Shown here: piece after piece, positions 15,529 through 23,922 of the stretch
Numbering within the stretch: position 1 is the stretch's first letter
Layout of the letters: the number at the start of each line of letters is the position of its first letter
Origin: Clostridiales bacterium
GTDB lineage: Bacteria > Bacillota > Clostridia > Christensenellales > Aristaeellaceae
Assembly (NCBI GenBank): GCA_015056365.1
Contig: SVGM01000008.1
Span: forward strand, 62,001-126,000
Direction: 5' to 3'
DNA length: 64,000 bases
Notes under the pieces: generated by a model
Told to the model about the DNA's origin: nothing
The model's input: the letters and a program-made list of their open reading frames with translations, nothing else
Database searches by the model: none
Translations under genes and position numbers: made by a program

Positions 15529-16674
15529 TTACAGCTCGTATACCTGCGTTCCTTCCAGGGCTGCCTGAATCAGTGCATCCGTATCCAGCTTGCTTTCGCC
15601 TTCCAAGATGATCTCCATCTTGGGCTTGGTAGCGGGATGACGGGGCGTAAATACGGTACAGCAGTCCTCATAGGGCAGGATGGACGTTTCATAGGTGCCG
15701 ATCTTGTTGGCAACGTCAATGATCTCGTACTTATCCAGACCGATCAGGGGGCGGAAGACAGGAATATCCGCTATCTCGTCGGTACAGGTCAGTGCCTGCA
15801 TGGTCTGGCTTGCCACCTGACCAATGCTTTCGCCGGTCACCAGTGCCTGCGCGCGTTCCTTATGAGCAATAGCGTTGGCCAGGCGCATCATGTAGCGGCG
15901 CATAATAATGGTGGTGTAGTCCGGATGACATTTCTCGTGAATCTGCATCTGGATATCGGTGAAGGGCACCACATGCACCCTGATACCGCAGAGACTTTCA
16001 GAGAGAATTCGCGCAAGATCCAGCACTTTTTCCTTGGCGCGTTCGCTGGTATAGGGCGGAGAGTTGAAATGCACTGCACTCATGCTCACACCGCGTTTGG
16101 CGATCATCCAGCCGGCAACCGGACTGTCGATACCGCCGGAAAGCAGCAGCGTAGCGCGGCCGTTGGTGCCTACCGGCATGCCGCCCACCGCCATGATCGG
16201 ACGAGTGTAGAGATACGCCAGATCGCGGATCTCGATGGAAAGCACCAGATCAGGATTGTGTACGTCAACGGTCAGGTCAGGGCGCGCTTCCAGCACGGCA
16301 TGACCGACTTCCATATTGATCGTGGGTGAGTCCATGGGATAGCGCTTGTCACTGCGGCGTGCGTTGACCTTAAAGCTGCCATGATGATCCTTGACCAGTG
16401 CCACGGCCGCCTTACAGATTCCCTCGAAATCCTCCTTGGGCATCTCGAGAGCGCGGCATACGCTATGTACGCCAAATACTTTGGTTACCCGGCGAATGGC
16501 CTCATCCATGTCGGACATATCGCTGACATACACGCGGCTGTCGCTGAGCCACACGTGTCCGCCCACTTCCTTAACAGCATTGCGAACACGCTCCACCAGC
16601 ATACGCATAAAATAGGGTCTGTTGGAGCCTTTTAAAAAAATCTCGCCGAAGCGAACCTGCAAAATCTCACGCAC
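15529..16674 (-). CDS. thiI: tRNA 4-thiouridine synthase ThiI
   Basis: A 381-residue enzyme that transfers sulfur to U8 of tRNA. The order is an N-terminal ferredoxin-like region, a THUMP domain (about 60-165) and a PP-loop ATP pyrophosphatase domain with the signature LLLSGGIDSPVAGW near residue 180. It lacks the C-terminal rhodanese domain of the E. coli protein, as is usual in Firmicutes, so sulfur should come directly from a partner cysteine desulfurase, encoded immediately upstream with an 18-base gap. The start is a GTG at 16674. Thiazole synthesis may be a second role, but no thi genes lie nearby. Confidence 0.95.
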   Translation of the reverse strand: MREILQVRFGEIFLKGSNRPYFMRMLVERVRNAVKEVGGHVWLSDSRVYVSDMSDMDEAIRRVTKVFGVHSVCRALEMPKEDFEGICKAAVALVKDHHGSFKVNARRSDKRYPMDSPTINMEVGHAVLEARPDLTVDVHNPDLVLSIEIRDLAYLYTRPIMAVGGMPVGTNGRATLLLSGGIDSPVAGWMIAKRGVSMSAVHFNSPPYTSERAKEKVLDLARILSESLCGIRVHVVPFTDIQMQIHEKCHPDYTTIIMRRYMMRLANAIAHKERAQALVTGESIGQVASQTMQALTCTDEIADIPVFRPLIGLDKYEIIDVANKIGTYETSILPYEDCCTVFTPRHPATKPKMEIILEGESKLDTDALIQAALEGTQVYEL

Positions 16675-16692
16675 AGGACTTCTCTTCCTTTC

Positions 16693-17847
16693 TTAACGAC
16701 GTACAAAACGCTTGAGCATCTCCACATGGTGGATGATCCTTTGGGCAGTATAGAGGATTTCCTCCTCGGTATTTTCGGGACAAAGGCTGATACGAATAGC
16801 GCCCTCCATGATGGCGTTGGACAGTTTCATGGCGGTGAGCACAAGAGAATGCTTGCCTTTCTTGGAGGAACAGGCAGAACCCGTACCCACGCAGATGCCG
16901 TCCATTTCCAGCGCATGTAGTAGCGTTTCGGCACGAACGGGCGGAAACGCCACGCTGAGAATATGCCCAGCGCTGCGCTGATCCTCAGCAGGCAAACCAA
17001 CGACGGCCATCTGCGGCAATGCTTCGTGAAGCGTATCCACCAGCAGCTTTTTCAGCCGCCTCATCTGCTCTCGTGCTTCGCCGGGATAAGCAGAAACTGC
17101 CGCACCCATACCGGCAATGCCTACGGTGTTTTCTGTGCCGCTGCGACGGTCATTCTGCTGTCCGCCACCGACCATCTGCGGCTTAAAGCGAAAACCCTCA
17201 CGCCACACCAAAGCGCCTACACCCTTGGGTCCATGAAATTTGTGGGCGCTGATGGCGTAGGAATCCACCGGCAGCCGCCGCATGGAGAAGGGCTCGCGCA
17301 GGAATCCCTGAACGCCGTCCACATGGATCACTGCCTTGGGCGCAAGGCGTTTGCGAAGTTCACAGATCTCCGCAATGGGCATGATGACGCCGGTTTCATT
17401 GCAAACCTGCATCACGCAGATCATGCGAGTTTGCTCTGAGAGCATCCCTTCCAAAGCCTCAAGATCCACCAGCCCGTCGCCCGTGAGGGGAATCTCCCGG
17501 GCTGTGCAGCCATACCGTGCTGCCGCCTCCTGACACGCCATCCGTACAGCAGCGTGTTCAGCAGCTGAGTACAGGATCTCGCCGCCGTCCCTTGAAAGCT
17601 GCATATATCCAAGGATGGCCAGATTATCACTCTCTGTACCGCCCGAGGTAAACAGTACGTGACGAGGATCTGTGTCCAGAGCGGCGGCAATCGCCTGCGC
17701 AGATTGCTTAAGCGCCTGTTCTGCGCGCATGGCAGGCGCATAAAGCGCGGAAGGATTATAGTAGTCCTCCCGCATGCTATGCACCATCGCTTCCACCGCT
17801 GCATCGCAGGGGCGGGTTGTGGCGCTGTTATCCAAATATACTTGCAT
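16693..17847 (-). CDS. Cysteine desulfurase (NifS/IscS class, ThiI partner)
   Basis: A 384-residue PLP enzyme that takes sulfur from cysteine as a persulfide. Landmarks are the N-terminal YLDNSATTRP, the PLP lysine in SAHKFHGPKGVG (about residue 203), the histidine in YSAAEHAAV and the active-site cysteine in GTGSACSSKK (about 328). Its place directly before thiI matches the Bacillus nifZ-thiI pair, in which the desulfurase is dedicated to tRNA thiolation. It probably has that role and is not the main iron-sulfur cluster desulfurase, since no iscU or sufU gene is beside it. Confidence 0.93.
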   Translation of the reverse strand: MQVYLDNSATTRPCDAAVEAMVHSMREDYYNPSALYAPAMRAEQALKQSAQAIAAALDTDPRHVLFTSGGTESDNLAILGYMQLSRDGGEILYSAAEHAAVRMACQEAAARYGCTAREIPLTGDGLVDLEALEGMLSEQTRMICVMQVCNETGVIMPIAEICELRKRLAPKAVIHVDGVQGFLREPFSMRRLPVDSYAISAHKFHGPKGVGALVWREGFRFKPQMVGGGQQNDRRSGTENTVGIAGMGAAVSAYPGEAREQMRRLKKLLVDTLHEALPQMAVVGLPAEDQRSAGHILSVAFPPVRAETLLHALEMDGICVGTGSACSSKKGKHSLVLTAMKLSNAIMEGAIRISLCPENTEEEILYTAQRIIHHVEMLKRFVRR

Positions 17848-17858
17848 GGCTTAGTCCC

Positions 17859-18392
17859 TTAGTTGTGGGCGACGCCCTGGGGCAGATACTTCTTGATCAT
17901 GCCCACAAGCTCTTCAGAGGGTTCCAGCACGATAACATTGCGGGCAGATTCCTTCTGATAGTAGAAGTAGTACAGCTTGGCGTCACGATTCAAAAACCAA
18001 TTGCGGCGGTTCAAATTGGGCATATTGATTAGCTTGCGGAACTGCTCGGAATCCACAGGGCCGAAGGCTTCCACGTTCTTTACACGCATGGTGCCCAGGG
18101 TCTTGCGCTTCTGATTGTTGAACACCTTGGCAAAATCAAGGTCGCCATTGGTGAAGGTGTACTCGTATTCCGTGCGCAGACGGTCGCGGTACATGAACAG
18201 CAGAAGAGCAACGGCGCCGGAGAGCAGCATGACGATCAGCACGATCACATTGAAGCCACGGAAAATCGTGTTGAGCAGCATAAACGCAATCAGAGCGGCC
18301 ACTACCATGACCACATTGGAGAGGGCATACAGGATCTCGTTCACGCCACGGCTGCGCTTTACCACTACTTCTTCCAGAAAATGATCCATCAT
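17859..18392 (-). CDS. DUF6106-like membrane protein
   Basis: A 177-residue protein with two adjacent membrane helices (about residues 22-42 and 48-66) and a hydrophilic 110-residue C-terminal part that looks like a PH-type fold (YEYTFTNGDLDFAKVFN, KLYYFYYQKE). The pattern agrees with the clostridial DUF6106 family, whose function is unknown. GAGGTGA precedes the start; ATG 18389 is an equally good alternative. It lies in the same run of genes as nifS (11-base gap) and the PAP2-like gene, so co-transcription is likely, but the context gives no clear role. Confidence 0.75.
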   Translation of the reverse strand: MMDHFLEEVVVKRSRGVNEILYALSNVVMVVAALIAFMLLNTIFRGFNVIVLIVMLLSGAVALLLFMYRDRLRTEYEYTFTNGDLDFAKVFNNQKRKTLGTMRVKNVEAFGPVDSEQFRKLINMPNLNRRNWFLNRDAKLYYFYYQKESARNVIVLEPSEELVGMIKKYLPQGVAHN

Positions 18393-18418
18393 TGTCGTTC
18401 ACCTCATGATATGATTGA

Positions 18419-18901
18419 TTAAAGCAAAATGCTTAAATAGATAACGGCAATCAAAAGCCCGTTCAAGGCACCGCAGGCAACCTCCAGCGGCGTGTGCCCA
18501 ACCAGTTCTTTTAGTTCCTCTTCGGAAATCTGCTTGCCGTTGATCAGCACGTCTTTGAGAATCTGATTAATCACGGCAGCCTGTGTACCGGTTTCCCGGC
18601 GCACGCCGGCCGCGTCGTACATCACGATCATCGCAAAAGCGACTGCAAGAGCGAACACTGGCGTTCCGAAGCCCTCCAGCGCGCCGATCATCACTGCGCA
18701 GGTGGTGACCATGGAGGAATGGGAACTGGGCATGCCGCCCGAGCCAAAGAACCTGGAGAAATCCCATTTATGCTCCACTACCCGATAGATCGGAATCTTG
18801 ATCGCCTGAGCAATAAACCAGCTAAGCAGAATCGCAATCAAAACGTGATTGCTCAGAATATCCACAATGGACTGCAACTCGAATCTCTCCCCTATGTTCA
18901 T
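18419..18901 (-). CDS. Divergent PAP2-family membrane protein (DUF212)
   Basis: A 160-residue protein with about four membrane helices. The GGMPSSHSSMVTT and YDAAGVRRETG blocks are the reduced phosphatase motifs of the divergent PAP2 group found in plants and Firmicutes. A lipid-phosphate phosphatase role, for example on isoprenoid diphosphates, is possible given the neighbouring polyprenyl synthase, but activity is inferred only. ATG 18901 has a poor ribosome binding site. TTG 18877, seven bases after GGGGAGAG, would give the usual family N-terminus (SIVDILSNHVLIAILLSW) and may be the real start. Confidence 0.85.
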   Translation of the reverse strand: MNIGERFELQSIVDILSNHVLIAILLSWFIAQAIKIPIYRVVEHKWDFSRFFGSGGMPSSHSSMVTTCAVMIGALEGFGTPVFALAVAFAMIVMYDAAGVRRETGTQAAVINQILKDVLINGKQISEEELKELVGHTPLEVACGALNGLLIAVIYLSILL

Positions 18902-18918
18902 TTTGCATCATAACGCAT

Positions 18919-19839
18919 TCAGTGGCTGCGCACAAGTGATTTTTGCGCGATCTCCTTAAGGAATGCAGCTTTTTCGCCAAAAATCGAAATCGCGTTCACA
19001 GCCTCCTCAACTGCATCCGCTGCGTCTTTCGCAGACTGTTCCACGCCGCAGACCGAAGGCCAGGTCATCTTCCCGCGCTGCGCATCCATGCCGGTATCTT
19101 TTCCCAGGGCAGTCACATCGCCCTGGATATCCAGCAAATCGTCAATGATCTGGAACGCCAGCCCCACGCTGCGTCCGTAGATGCGACCAGCTTCAATCTG
19201 CTCAGCAGTAGCGCCAGCCAGCATCAAACCGGCTGTCACAGGAGCAGTCAGCAGATCTGCCGTCTTATGCAGATGAATATAGCGCACGCGCTCACGGTTG
19301 GGCTGGCTGCCTTCCAGCTTCACGTCCAGCGTCTGACCGGCAATCATCCCCCTTACGCCGGCACGGCATGCGATCTCATTGGCCGCGCGAAGGGCATTGG
19401 CGGGCTCGTCCATACAGATGGGTGCAGAGAGCATGGTTTCGTATGCCAGATTGAGCAGACCATCGCCTGCCAGAATCGCCATATTCTCGCCATAGACCAG
19501 ATGATTGGTTGGTTTGCCGCGTCGGAGTTTGTCATCGTCCATCGCGGGCAGGTCGTCATGCACCAGCGAGTAGGTGTGGATCATTTCCAATGCACAGGCA
19601 AAAGGCAATGCGCGCTGCCAGTCATCCTTGAGCAAGTGATAGGCGGCCAACAGAAGCACAGGACGGATCCGTTTGCCGGGCAGCAGCAGGCTGTATCGCA
19701 TTGCGCTGCGCAGGGGCTGAGGAATGACGCCTTCCTGAGGCGTTGCTTCCTCCACGCACGTCATAGGCTCTAATGCAGCAGGCTGCAAAAGGGAAAACGA
19801 AGAGAGCGCCTCTTCCACAGCGGACTGATAGATGTTCAT
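18919..19839 (-). CDS. ispA: Polyprenyl (farnesyl/geranyl) diphosphate synthase
   Basis: A 306-residue trans-prenyltransferase. The first aspartate-rich motif reads DDLPAMDDD (about 102-110) and the second is DDLLD (about 245), both complete, with GKRIRP and the QTLDVK region in place. Short-chain products (C15, perhaps C20) are expected from the IspA-type sequence. These feed undecaprenyl phosphate and quinone synthesis. Its start overlaps the xseB stop by four bases, an order (xseA-xseB-ispA) common in Firmicutes; dxs and tlyA, which often follow, are absent here. Confidence 0.94.
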   Translation of the reverse strand: MNIYQSAVEEALSSFSLLQPAALEPMTCVEEATPQEGVIPQPLRSAMRYSLLLPGKRIRPVLLLAAYHLLKDDWQRALPFACALEMIHTYSLVHDDLPAMDDDKLRRGKPTNHLVYGENMAILAGDGLLNLAYETMLSAPICMDEPANALRAANEIACRAGVRGMIAGQTLDVKLEGSQPNRERVRYIHLHKTADLLTAPVTAGLMLAGATAEQIEAGRIYGRSVGLAFQIIDDLLDIQGDVTALGKDTGMDAQRGKMTWPSVCGVEQSAKDAADAVEEAVNAISIFGEKAAFLKEIAQKSLVRSH

Positions 19840-20114
19840 TCTTCGTCATCCTCCTGGATCAAAGTGAGCTGCTGTTCTACCTGGCAAGGCACGGCCACAG
19901 GCTTGCCGTCTTCGCCCTTCTGGATCTCAAGCATGCGGCCTTTGGCCGCAGACAGCTTCGCCTCAAGCTCACGGGTAAGCGCCATACCGTCTTCGTAAAG
20001 CTTCATCAACTCATCCAGCGGCAGGTCGGCGTTTTCCATCTGTTGAGCCATTTTTTCCAAGGTCTCAAGCCCGGCTTCAAAACTTGTATTCTTTTTGGTG
20101 CTTTTGGCTGCCAT
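19836..20114 (-). CDS. xseB: Exodeoxyribonuclease VII small subunit
   Basis: A 92-residue helical protein. The core FEAGLETLEKMAQQMENADL followed by LDELMKLYEDGMALTRELEAKL is the XseB signature. Several small subunits wrap around one XseA to form the single-strand-specific nuclease. A short tail after residue 70 is family-variable. It lies two bases after xseA and overlaps ispA by four. Confidence 0.95.
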   Translation of the reverse strand: MAAKSTKKNTSFEAGLETLEKMAQQMENADLPLDELMKLYEDGMALTRELEAKLSAAKGRMLEIQKGEDGKPVAVPCQVEQQLTLIQEDDEE

Positions 20115-20116
20115 GC

Positions 20117-21388
20117 TTATATCCCTCTTTTCACACGGTTGACCGTCGCGGTCACCGTTCCGTTGCTCATTTTCAACGCCAGCTCATCGCCTGCTTGCAG
20201 CTCGTCCACACTCCTGACAGCTTTTCCGTCGTGCATGACCACCGCATAGCCGCGCTTGATGGTCTCTATAGGGCCGGCCGTGCGCAGTCTTGTGGCCGCC
20301 TGGCTCAAACGGTGTTCCAAGGCATTCAGCCGGGCAGAGACTACATAATCCAAGGCGGGGGCGGCGTTTTGAAGCGCATACTGTTTGACGGAAAGGCTGC
20401 CGGCCACCGCAGACTGCATCCGGGAACGAAGTCCTACGAGCTCGCCCAGCAGACGTTCCGTACGCTGTTGAGGAGACAACTGATGCAGCGACTGCTTCGC
20501 CCGGACCAATTCCATCTCAAGCTGAGAAAAACGCTGTTTCAGGCAGTTGGTCATCCGCTGCCGGGCCGTCACAAGGGCATTGCTCAGCGCATCACGGCGC
20601 TCTACCACCAGTTCTGCAGCCGCAGACGGTGTGGGAGCGCGCAGATCAGCCACAAAATCAGCGATGGTAAAATCAGTTTCATGTCCCACCGCGCTGACTA
20701 CCGGCTTTCGACAGGCGGCAATGGCTCTTGCAACCTTCTCTTCGTTAAATGGCCAGAGATCTTCCATGCTGCCGCCGCCGCGACCGACAATGATCACTTC
20801 AGCGGGACTGTAATGATCAAGAAGCTTGATGGCGGCAACGATCTCATCTGCTGCATTGCTTCCCTGCACCGAGGCCGGACACAGATACAACTGCACCGAT
20901 GGGTCTCGCCGCCAGGCTACCCGCGCAATGTCATGCACCACAGCGCCGGTCTTGCTGGTGACGATGCCAACCCCGCGAACGTGAACAGGAAGTGGCTTTT
21001 TCAGGGAGGCGTCGAACAATCCTTCGCTCATCAGGCGGTTTTTCAATGCTTCGAACCGAAGGTATAACTCCCCCAGCCCGTCCTGTTCCATTGCGTCGGC
21101 ATAGAACTGATAGGTGCCGGTTTTGGAATAAAGCCCCACATTGCCAAACAGCCGCACACGCATACCGTTTTCCGGATAAAAACGCACACTCATGGCAGCC
21201 TGACGAAACATGGCACAAGCAATGGAAGCTTCCTCATCCTTCAGGGAAAAATACCAGTGTCCGGAAACGTGACGTTTCAGGTTGCTGATTTCACCCGTAA
21301 GGCAGATGCCCCGCAGCATGGGATCGCCGGCAAGCGACCTGCGAACATACTCATTGAGCTGGCTGACGCTCAGGGAAGGCACGTTCAA
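20117..21388 (-). CDS. xseA: Exodeoxyribonuclease VII large subunit
   Basis: A 423-residue catalytic subunit. An N-terminal OB fold binds single-stranded DNA (SVSQLNEYVRRSLAGD, GEISNLKRHVSGHWYFSLKD). The catalytic region carries GIVTSKTGAVVHDI, the IIVGRGGGSMEDLWPFNEE block and GHETDFTIADFVADLRAPTP. A coiled coil and a small C-terminal domain follow. The length is near the usual value. It overlaps folD by four bases (ATGA type). Confidence 0.97.
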   Translation of the reverse strand: MNVPSLSVSQLNEYVRRSLAGDPMLRGICLTGEISNLKRHVSGHWYFSLKDEEASIACAMFRQAAMSVRFYPENGMRVRLFGNVGLYSKTGTYQFYADAMEQDGLGELYLRFEALKNRLMSEGLFDASLKKPLPVHVRGVGIVTSKTGAVVHDIARVAWRRDPSVQLYLCPASVQGSNAADEIVAAIKLLDHYSPAEVIIVGRGGGSMEDLWPFNEEKVARAIAACRKPVVSAVGHETDFTIADFVADLRAPTPSAAAELVVERRDALSNALVTARQRMTNCLKQRFSQLEMELVRAKQSLHQLSPQQRTERLLGELVGLRSRMQSAVAGSLSVKQYALQNAAPALDYVVSARLNALEHRLSQAATRLRTAGPIETIKRGYAVVMHDGKAVRSVDELQAGDELALKMSNGTVTATVNRVKRGI

Positions 21389-22239
21389 GCCAGTACCGCC
21401 TTCTCAGCCGCTGCCACAGTGTTGTCCATCAGCATGGCAATGGTCATTTTGCCAACGCCGCCAGGAACGGGCGTGATGTAAGAAGCTTTCTGACTCACAG
21501 GCTCAAAATCGACGTCACCGCACAGCTTGCCATCAACGCGGTTGATGCCAACGTCTACAACGGCAGCGCCTTCTTTTACCATATCGGCGGTGATAAAACG
21601 GGGCTTGCCAATGGCCGCTACAAGAATATCGGCGCGTCGGGTATGCTCTGCCAGATCCTTGGTGCGGCTGTGGCAAACGGTCACTGTGGCGTTCTCCTGC
21701 AAAAGCAGCAGAGCCATGGGCTTACCTACGATATTGCTGCGGCCCACCACAACGGCTTCCTTGCCTTCCAGCGGAATGCCGGCTTGCTTAAGCATATACA
21801 GCGCACCCTTGGGCGTGCAGGCAACCACACAGTCCTGACCACGGCAGAGACGGCCGGTGTTTACATCGTGGAAACCATCCACGTCTTTTTCAGGCAGGAT
21901 CAGCGCAAGCGCATGCGCTTCATCCAGATGCCTGGGCAGAGGCAGCTGCACCAAAATGCCATGCACAGAGGGATCGGCATTGGCTTCCATAATGGCGGCT
22001 TCCAGCGCTTCCTGCGTGGTATCGGCAGGCATGCGAAGGGTACGAGATGCGATGCCCAGCCGCTGGCAAGCCTTTTCCTTGTTACCTACGTAAGTCTGGG
22101 ACGCAGGATCATCACCCACGAGAATGACAGTCAGGCCAACCTCGACGCCCTGTTCCTTGAGCGCTGCAACACGTACCTTGAGTCCTTCCTCAATTTCCTG
22201 GGACATAACCTTTCCATCCAACAAATTCGCCATCATCAA
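21385..22239 (-). CDS. folD: Bifunctional methylenetetrahydrofolate dehydrogenase/cyclohydrolase
   Basis: A 284-residue enzyme that oxidises methylene-THF with NADP and hydrolyses methenyl-THF. The catalytic YVGNKEKAC lysine (about 56), the VQLPLPRHLD block, the dinucleotide loop VVGRSNIVGKP and the C-terminal TPVPGGVGKMTIAML signature are present. Length is typical. It overlaps xseA downstream and the TsaD-like gene upstream by four bases each. Confidence 0.97.
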   Translation of the reverse strand: MMMANLLDGKVMSQEIEEGLKVRVAALKEQGVEVGLTVILVGDDPASQTYVGNKEKACQRLGIASRTLRMPADTTQEALEAAIMEANADPSVHGILVQLPLPRHLDEAHALALILPEKDVDGFHDVNTGRLCRGQDCVVACTPKGALYMLKQAGIPLEGKEAVVVGRSNIVGKPMALLLLQENATVTVCHSRTKDLAEHTRRADILVAAIGKPRFITADMVKEGAAVVDVGINRVDGKLCGDVDFEPVSQKASYITPVPGGVGKMTIAMLMDNTVAAAEKAVLA

Positions 22240-23216
22240 ACGCCTCCTTGTTCGTAATCGTTGATATAGTTTCTCATCCCGATGGTTGCGACACCGGCTG
22301 CATTATCGGCGCTATAGCGCGGATCACCAAAGGTCACCTGTATATTGCTGCGCGCCTTTTTCAGCCGGGCTGCCAGCAATTCTCTCAGCAATGTGGAGGA
22401 AGCCACGCCGCCTACTACCAATGCTTGGCGTACCCCCGCCTTACGGCATCCTGCAATCAACATACGGCACACCGTACGGCTCAAAAGATCAAACACTTCC
22501 AAGGCAGCCTGCTCCGGAGTCAGCTTGTTTTGCTCCAGCAGCTGGAGGACTTTGGTTTCTGCACCGGACAAGTGGCAGCAAAGATCGCCTTGCTCCATGC
22601 TGCAGGGCAGCAGTGCCGCTACTGGCTCCGTGCAGGTAAGCGCCAGCTTCTCCAGCGCGGGGCCGGCTGGAAAATCAAGCCCTAACCGTACGCCGATGCG
22701 GTCTACCAGCTGCCCGGCGTGCAGGTCCAGCGATTTCCCAAGCAAATGGATACCTTCTTCGGTACAGGATAACACATCCGTTGTTCCGCCGCTGAGATGA
22801 ATCGCAATATGCTTCTCATGTGCGGGCCGATTCCCGATCCATCCGGCGGCGATATGGCCGCGCTGGTGGGTGGTCTCATACAGCGGAACATCCAGCAGCG
22901 CCGCCAGCGTTCTGGCCTGTCCGTAACCAACAGTAAACACGGGCATATAGCTTTGGTCGTCATCAGTTGGCTTGGCAGAGGAACACACTGCAACAATCTG
23001 GCCTGCCACCGTGCGCAGTTGCGTACGCAGTTCCTCTACCACCTGAGGCATTTGCCGTACATGCGCAAAAACGGCCTCGCTCTGGCGAAGGCCGCGCTGT
23101 CCCGCCGCGACGGGCAGGAGCTTTCTGGCAAAGGCCACCACTTCGCCCTGCTGGTTGACAGCAGCGGCGGAAGTGGTGTAGCAACTGGTATCAAACCCTA
23201 CTGTGATCTTCATCAT
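22236..23216 (-). CDS. TsaD/Kae1-like paralogue
   Basis: A 326-residue protein of the Kae1/TsaD fold (ASKHA superfamily). It opens GFDTSCYTTS, parallel to GIETSCDETS of true TsaD. It keeps the HxxxH metal motif (THQRGHIAAG) and the late aspartate in YSADNAAGVA. However, the central sequence differs from TsaD proper and the gene is not with tsaB or tsaE. Clostridia often carry such a second copy annotated as an O-sialoglycoprotein endopeptidase-like or Kae1-like protein of unknown substrate. With the metal and nucleotide ligands intact it may act in a threonylcarbamoyl-type reaction. It overlaps nusB and folD by four bases each. Confidence 0.85.
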   Translation of the reverse strand: MMKITVGFDTSCYTTSAAAVNQQGEVVAFARKLLPVAAGQRGLRQSEAVFAHVRQMPQVVEELRTQLRTVAGQIVAVCSSAKPTDDDQSYMPVFTVGYGQARTLAALLDVPLYETTHQRGHIAAGWIGNRPAHEKHIAIHLSGGTTDVLSCTEEGIHLLGKSLDLHAGQLVDRIGVRLGLDFPAGPALEKLALTCTEPVAALLPCSMEQGDLCCHLSGAETKVLQLLEQNKLTPEQAALEVFDLLSRTVCRMLIAGCRKAGVRQALVVGGVASSTLLRELLAARLKKARSNIQVTFGDPRYSADNAAGVATIGMRNYINDYEQGGV

Positions 23217-23659
23217 TTGTCTTCGTTCTTTTCTCTTTCCATCGCGCCCAAAACGCCGTTGATATAGCGGGTGCTCTTGGGCTCGCTGTAGCGGTTGGAC
23301 AGTTCCAGCGCTTCGCTGATGGCCACGTTGTCGGGTACATCGTCGCGATGGAGCATCTCATACGCTGCCAGACGAAGAATGCTCAGGTCCACATGAGGCA
23401 CGCGTTCCAGCGTCCAGGAGCCCGTGCTGTGAGATTCAATGCTATCATCCAGTTCCTGACGGTGTTCTTCCACGCCGGAGAGCACTTCGCTGATGTAGGT
23501 GCGCTCGGACTTGGAAGGTTCCTTCACATCGCCTTCCGCTGCCTGGTCAGCAGAGAGCTGCTCATAAACCAGCTTCAAAGATTCATCGTCTGCATCACCG
23601 CCGGACAGGCGTTCATAAAGCAGCTGCATCGCAGCTTGCCTGGCAATCGAACGTGCCAT
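23213..23659 (-). CDS. nusB: Transcription antitermination factor NusB
   Basis: A 148-residue all-helical protein. RQAAMQLLYERLSG at the start and LRLAAYEMLHRDDVPDNVAI with INGVLGAME near the end are NusB signatures. With NusE (S10) it binds boxA RNA to promote rRNA antitermination. GGAGTG precedes ATG 23659. The position downstream of the asp23-amaP group is a common Firmicute order. Confidence 0.95.
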   Translation of the reverse strand: MARSIARQAAMQLLYERLSGGDADDESLKLVYEQLSADQAAEGDVKEPSKSERTYISEVLSGVEEHRQELDDSIESHSTGSWTLERVPHVDLSILRLAAYEMLHRDDVPDNVAISEALELSNRYSEPKSTRYINGVLGAMEREKNEDK

Positions 23660-23694
23660 GGTTCAAAACACTCCGTTTCTATTAATCAGGTACC

Positions 23695-23922
23695 TTAGTT
23701 GTTTTTCTGAGAGGTGATGGTGTTCACCGTCTTTTTGATAACTTCTTTCTTGTTGCTGTAAGCGCCCAGCACATAACCGACCGCAAACAGAGCGACGATC
23801 AGAAGCGTCTTCCAGAAACCGAGGAAAATCAAACTCAGTGCGATCAGTGCGCCAATCAGGCCACAAACGATACCGCACTCGCGGGTGCCCACACGCATAA
23901 AAGCTTTCTTCTGCTGATCCAT
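23695..23922 (-). CDS. DUF2273 small membrane protein
   Basis: A 75-residue protein with two closely spaced membrane helices (about 16-35 and 37-55) and a short basic-polar tail, matching the DUF2273 family. The family travels with asp23 and amaP and probably belongs to the same envelope-stress complex. The stop of amaP shares one base with its start (TAATG), so translation is coupled. Confidence 0.85.
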   Translation of the reverse strand: MDQQKKAFMRVGTRECGIVCGLIGALIALSLIFLGFWKTLLIVALFAVGYVLGAYSNKKEVIKKTVNTITSQKNN

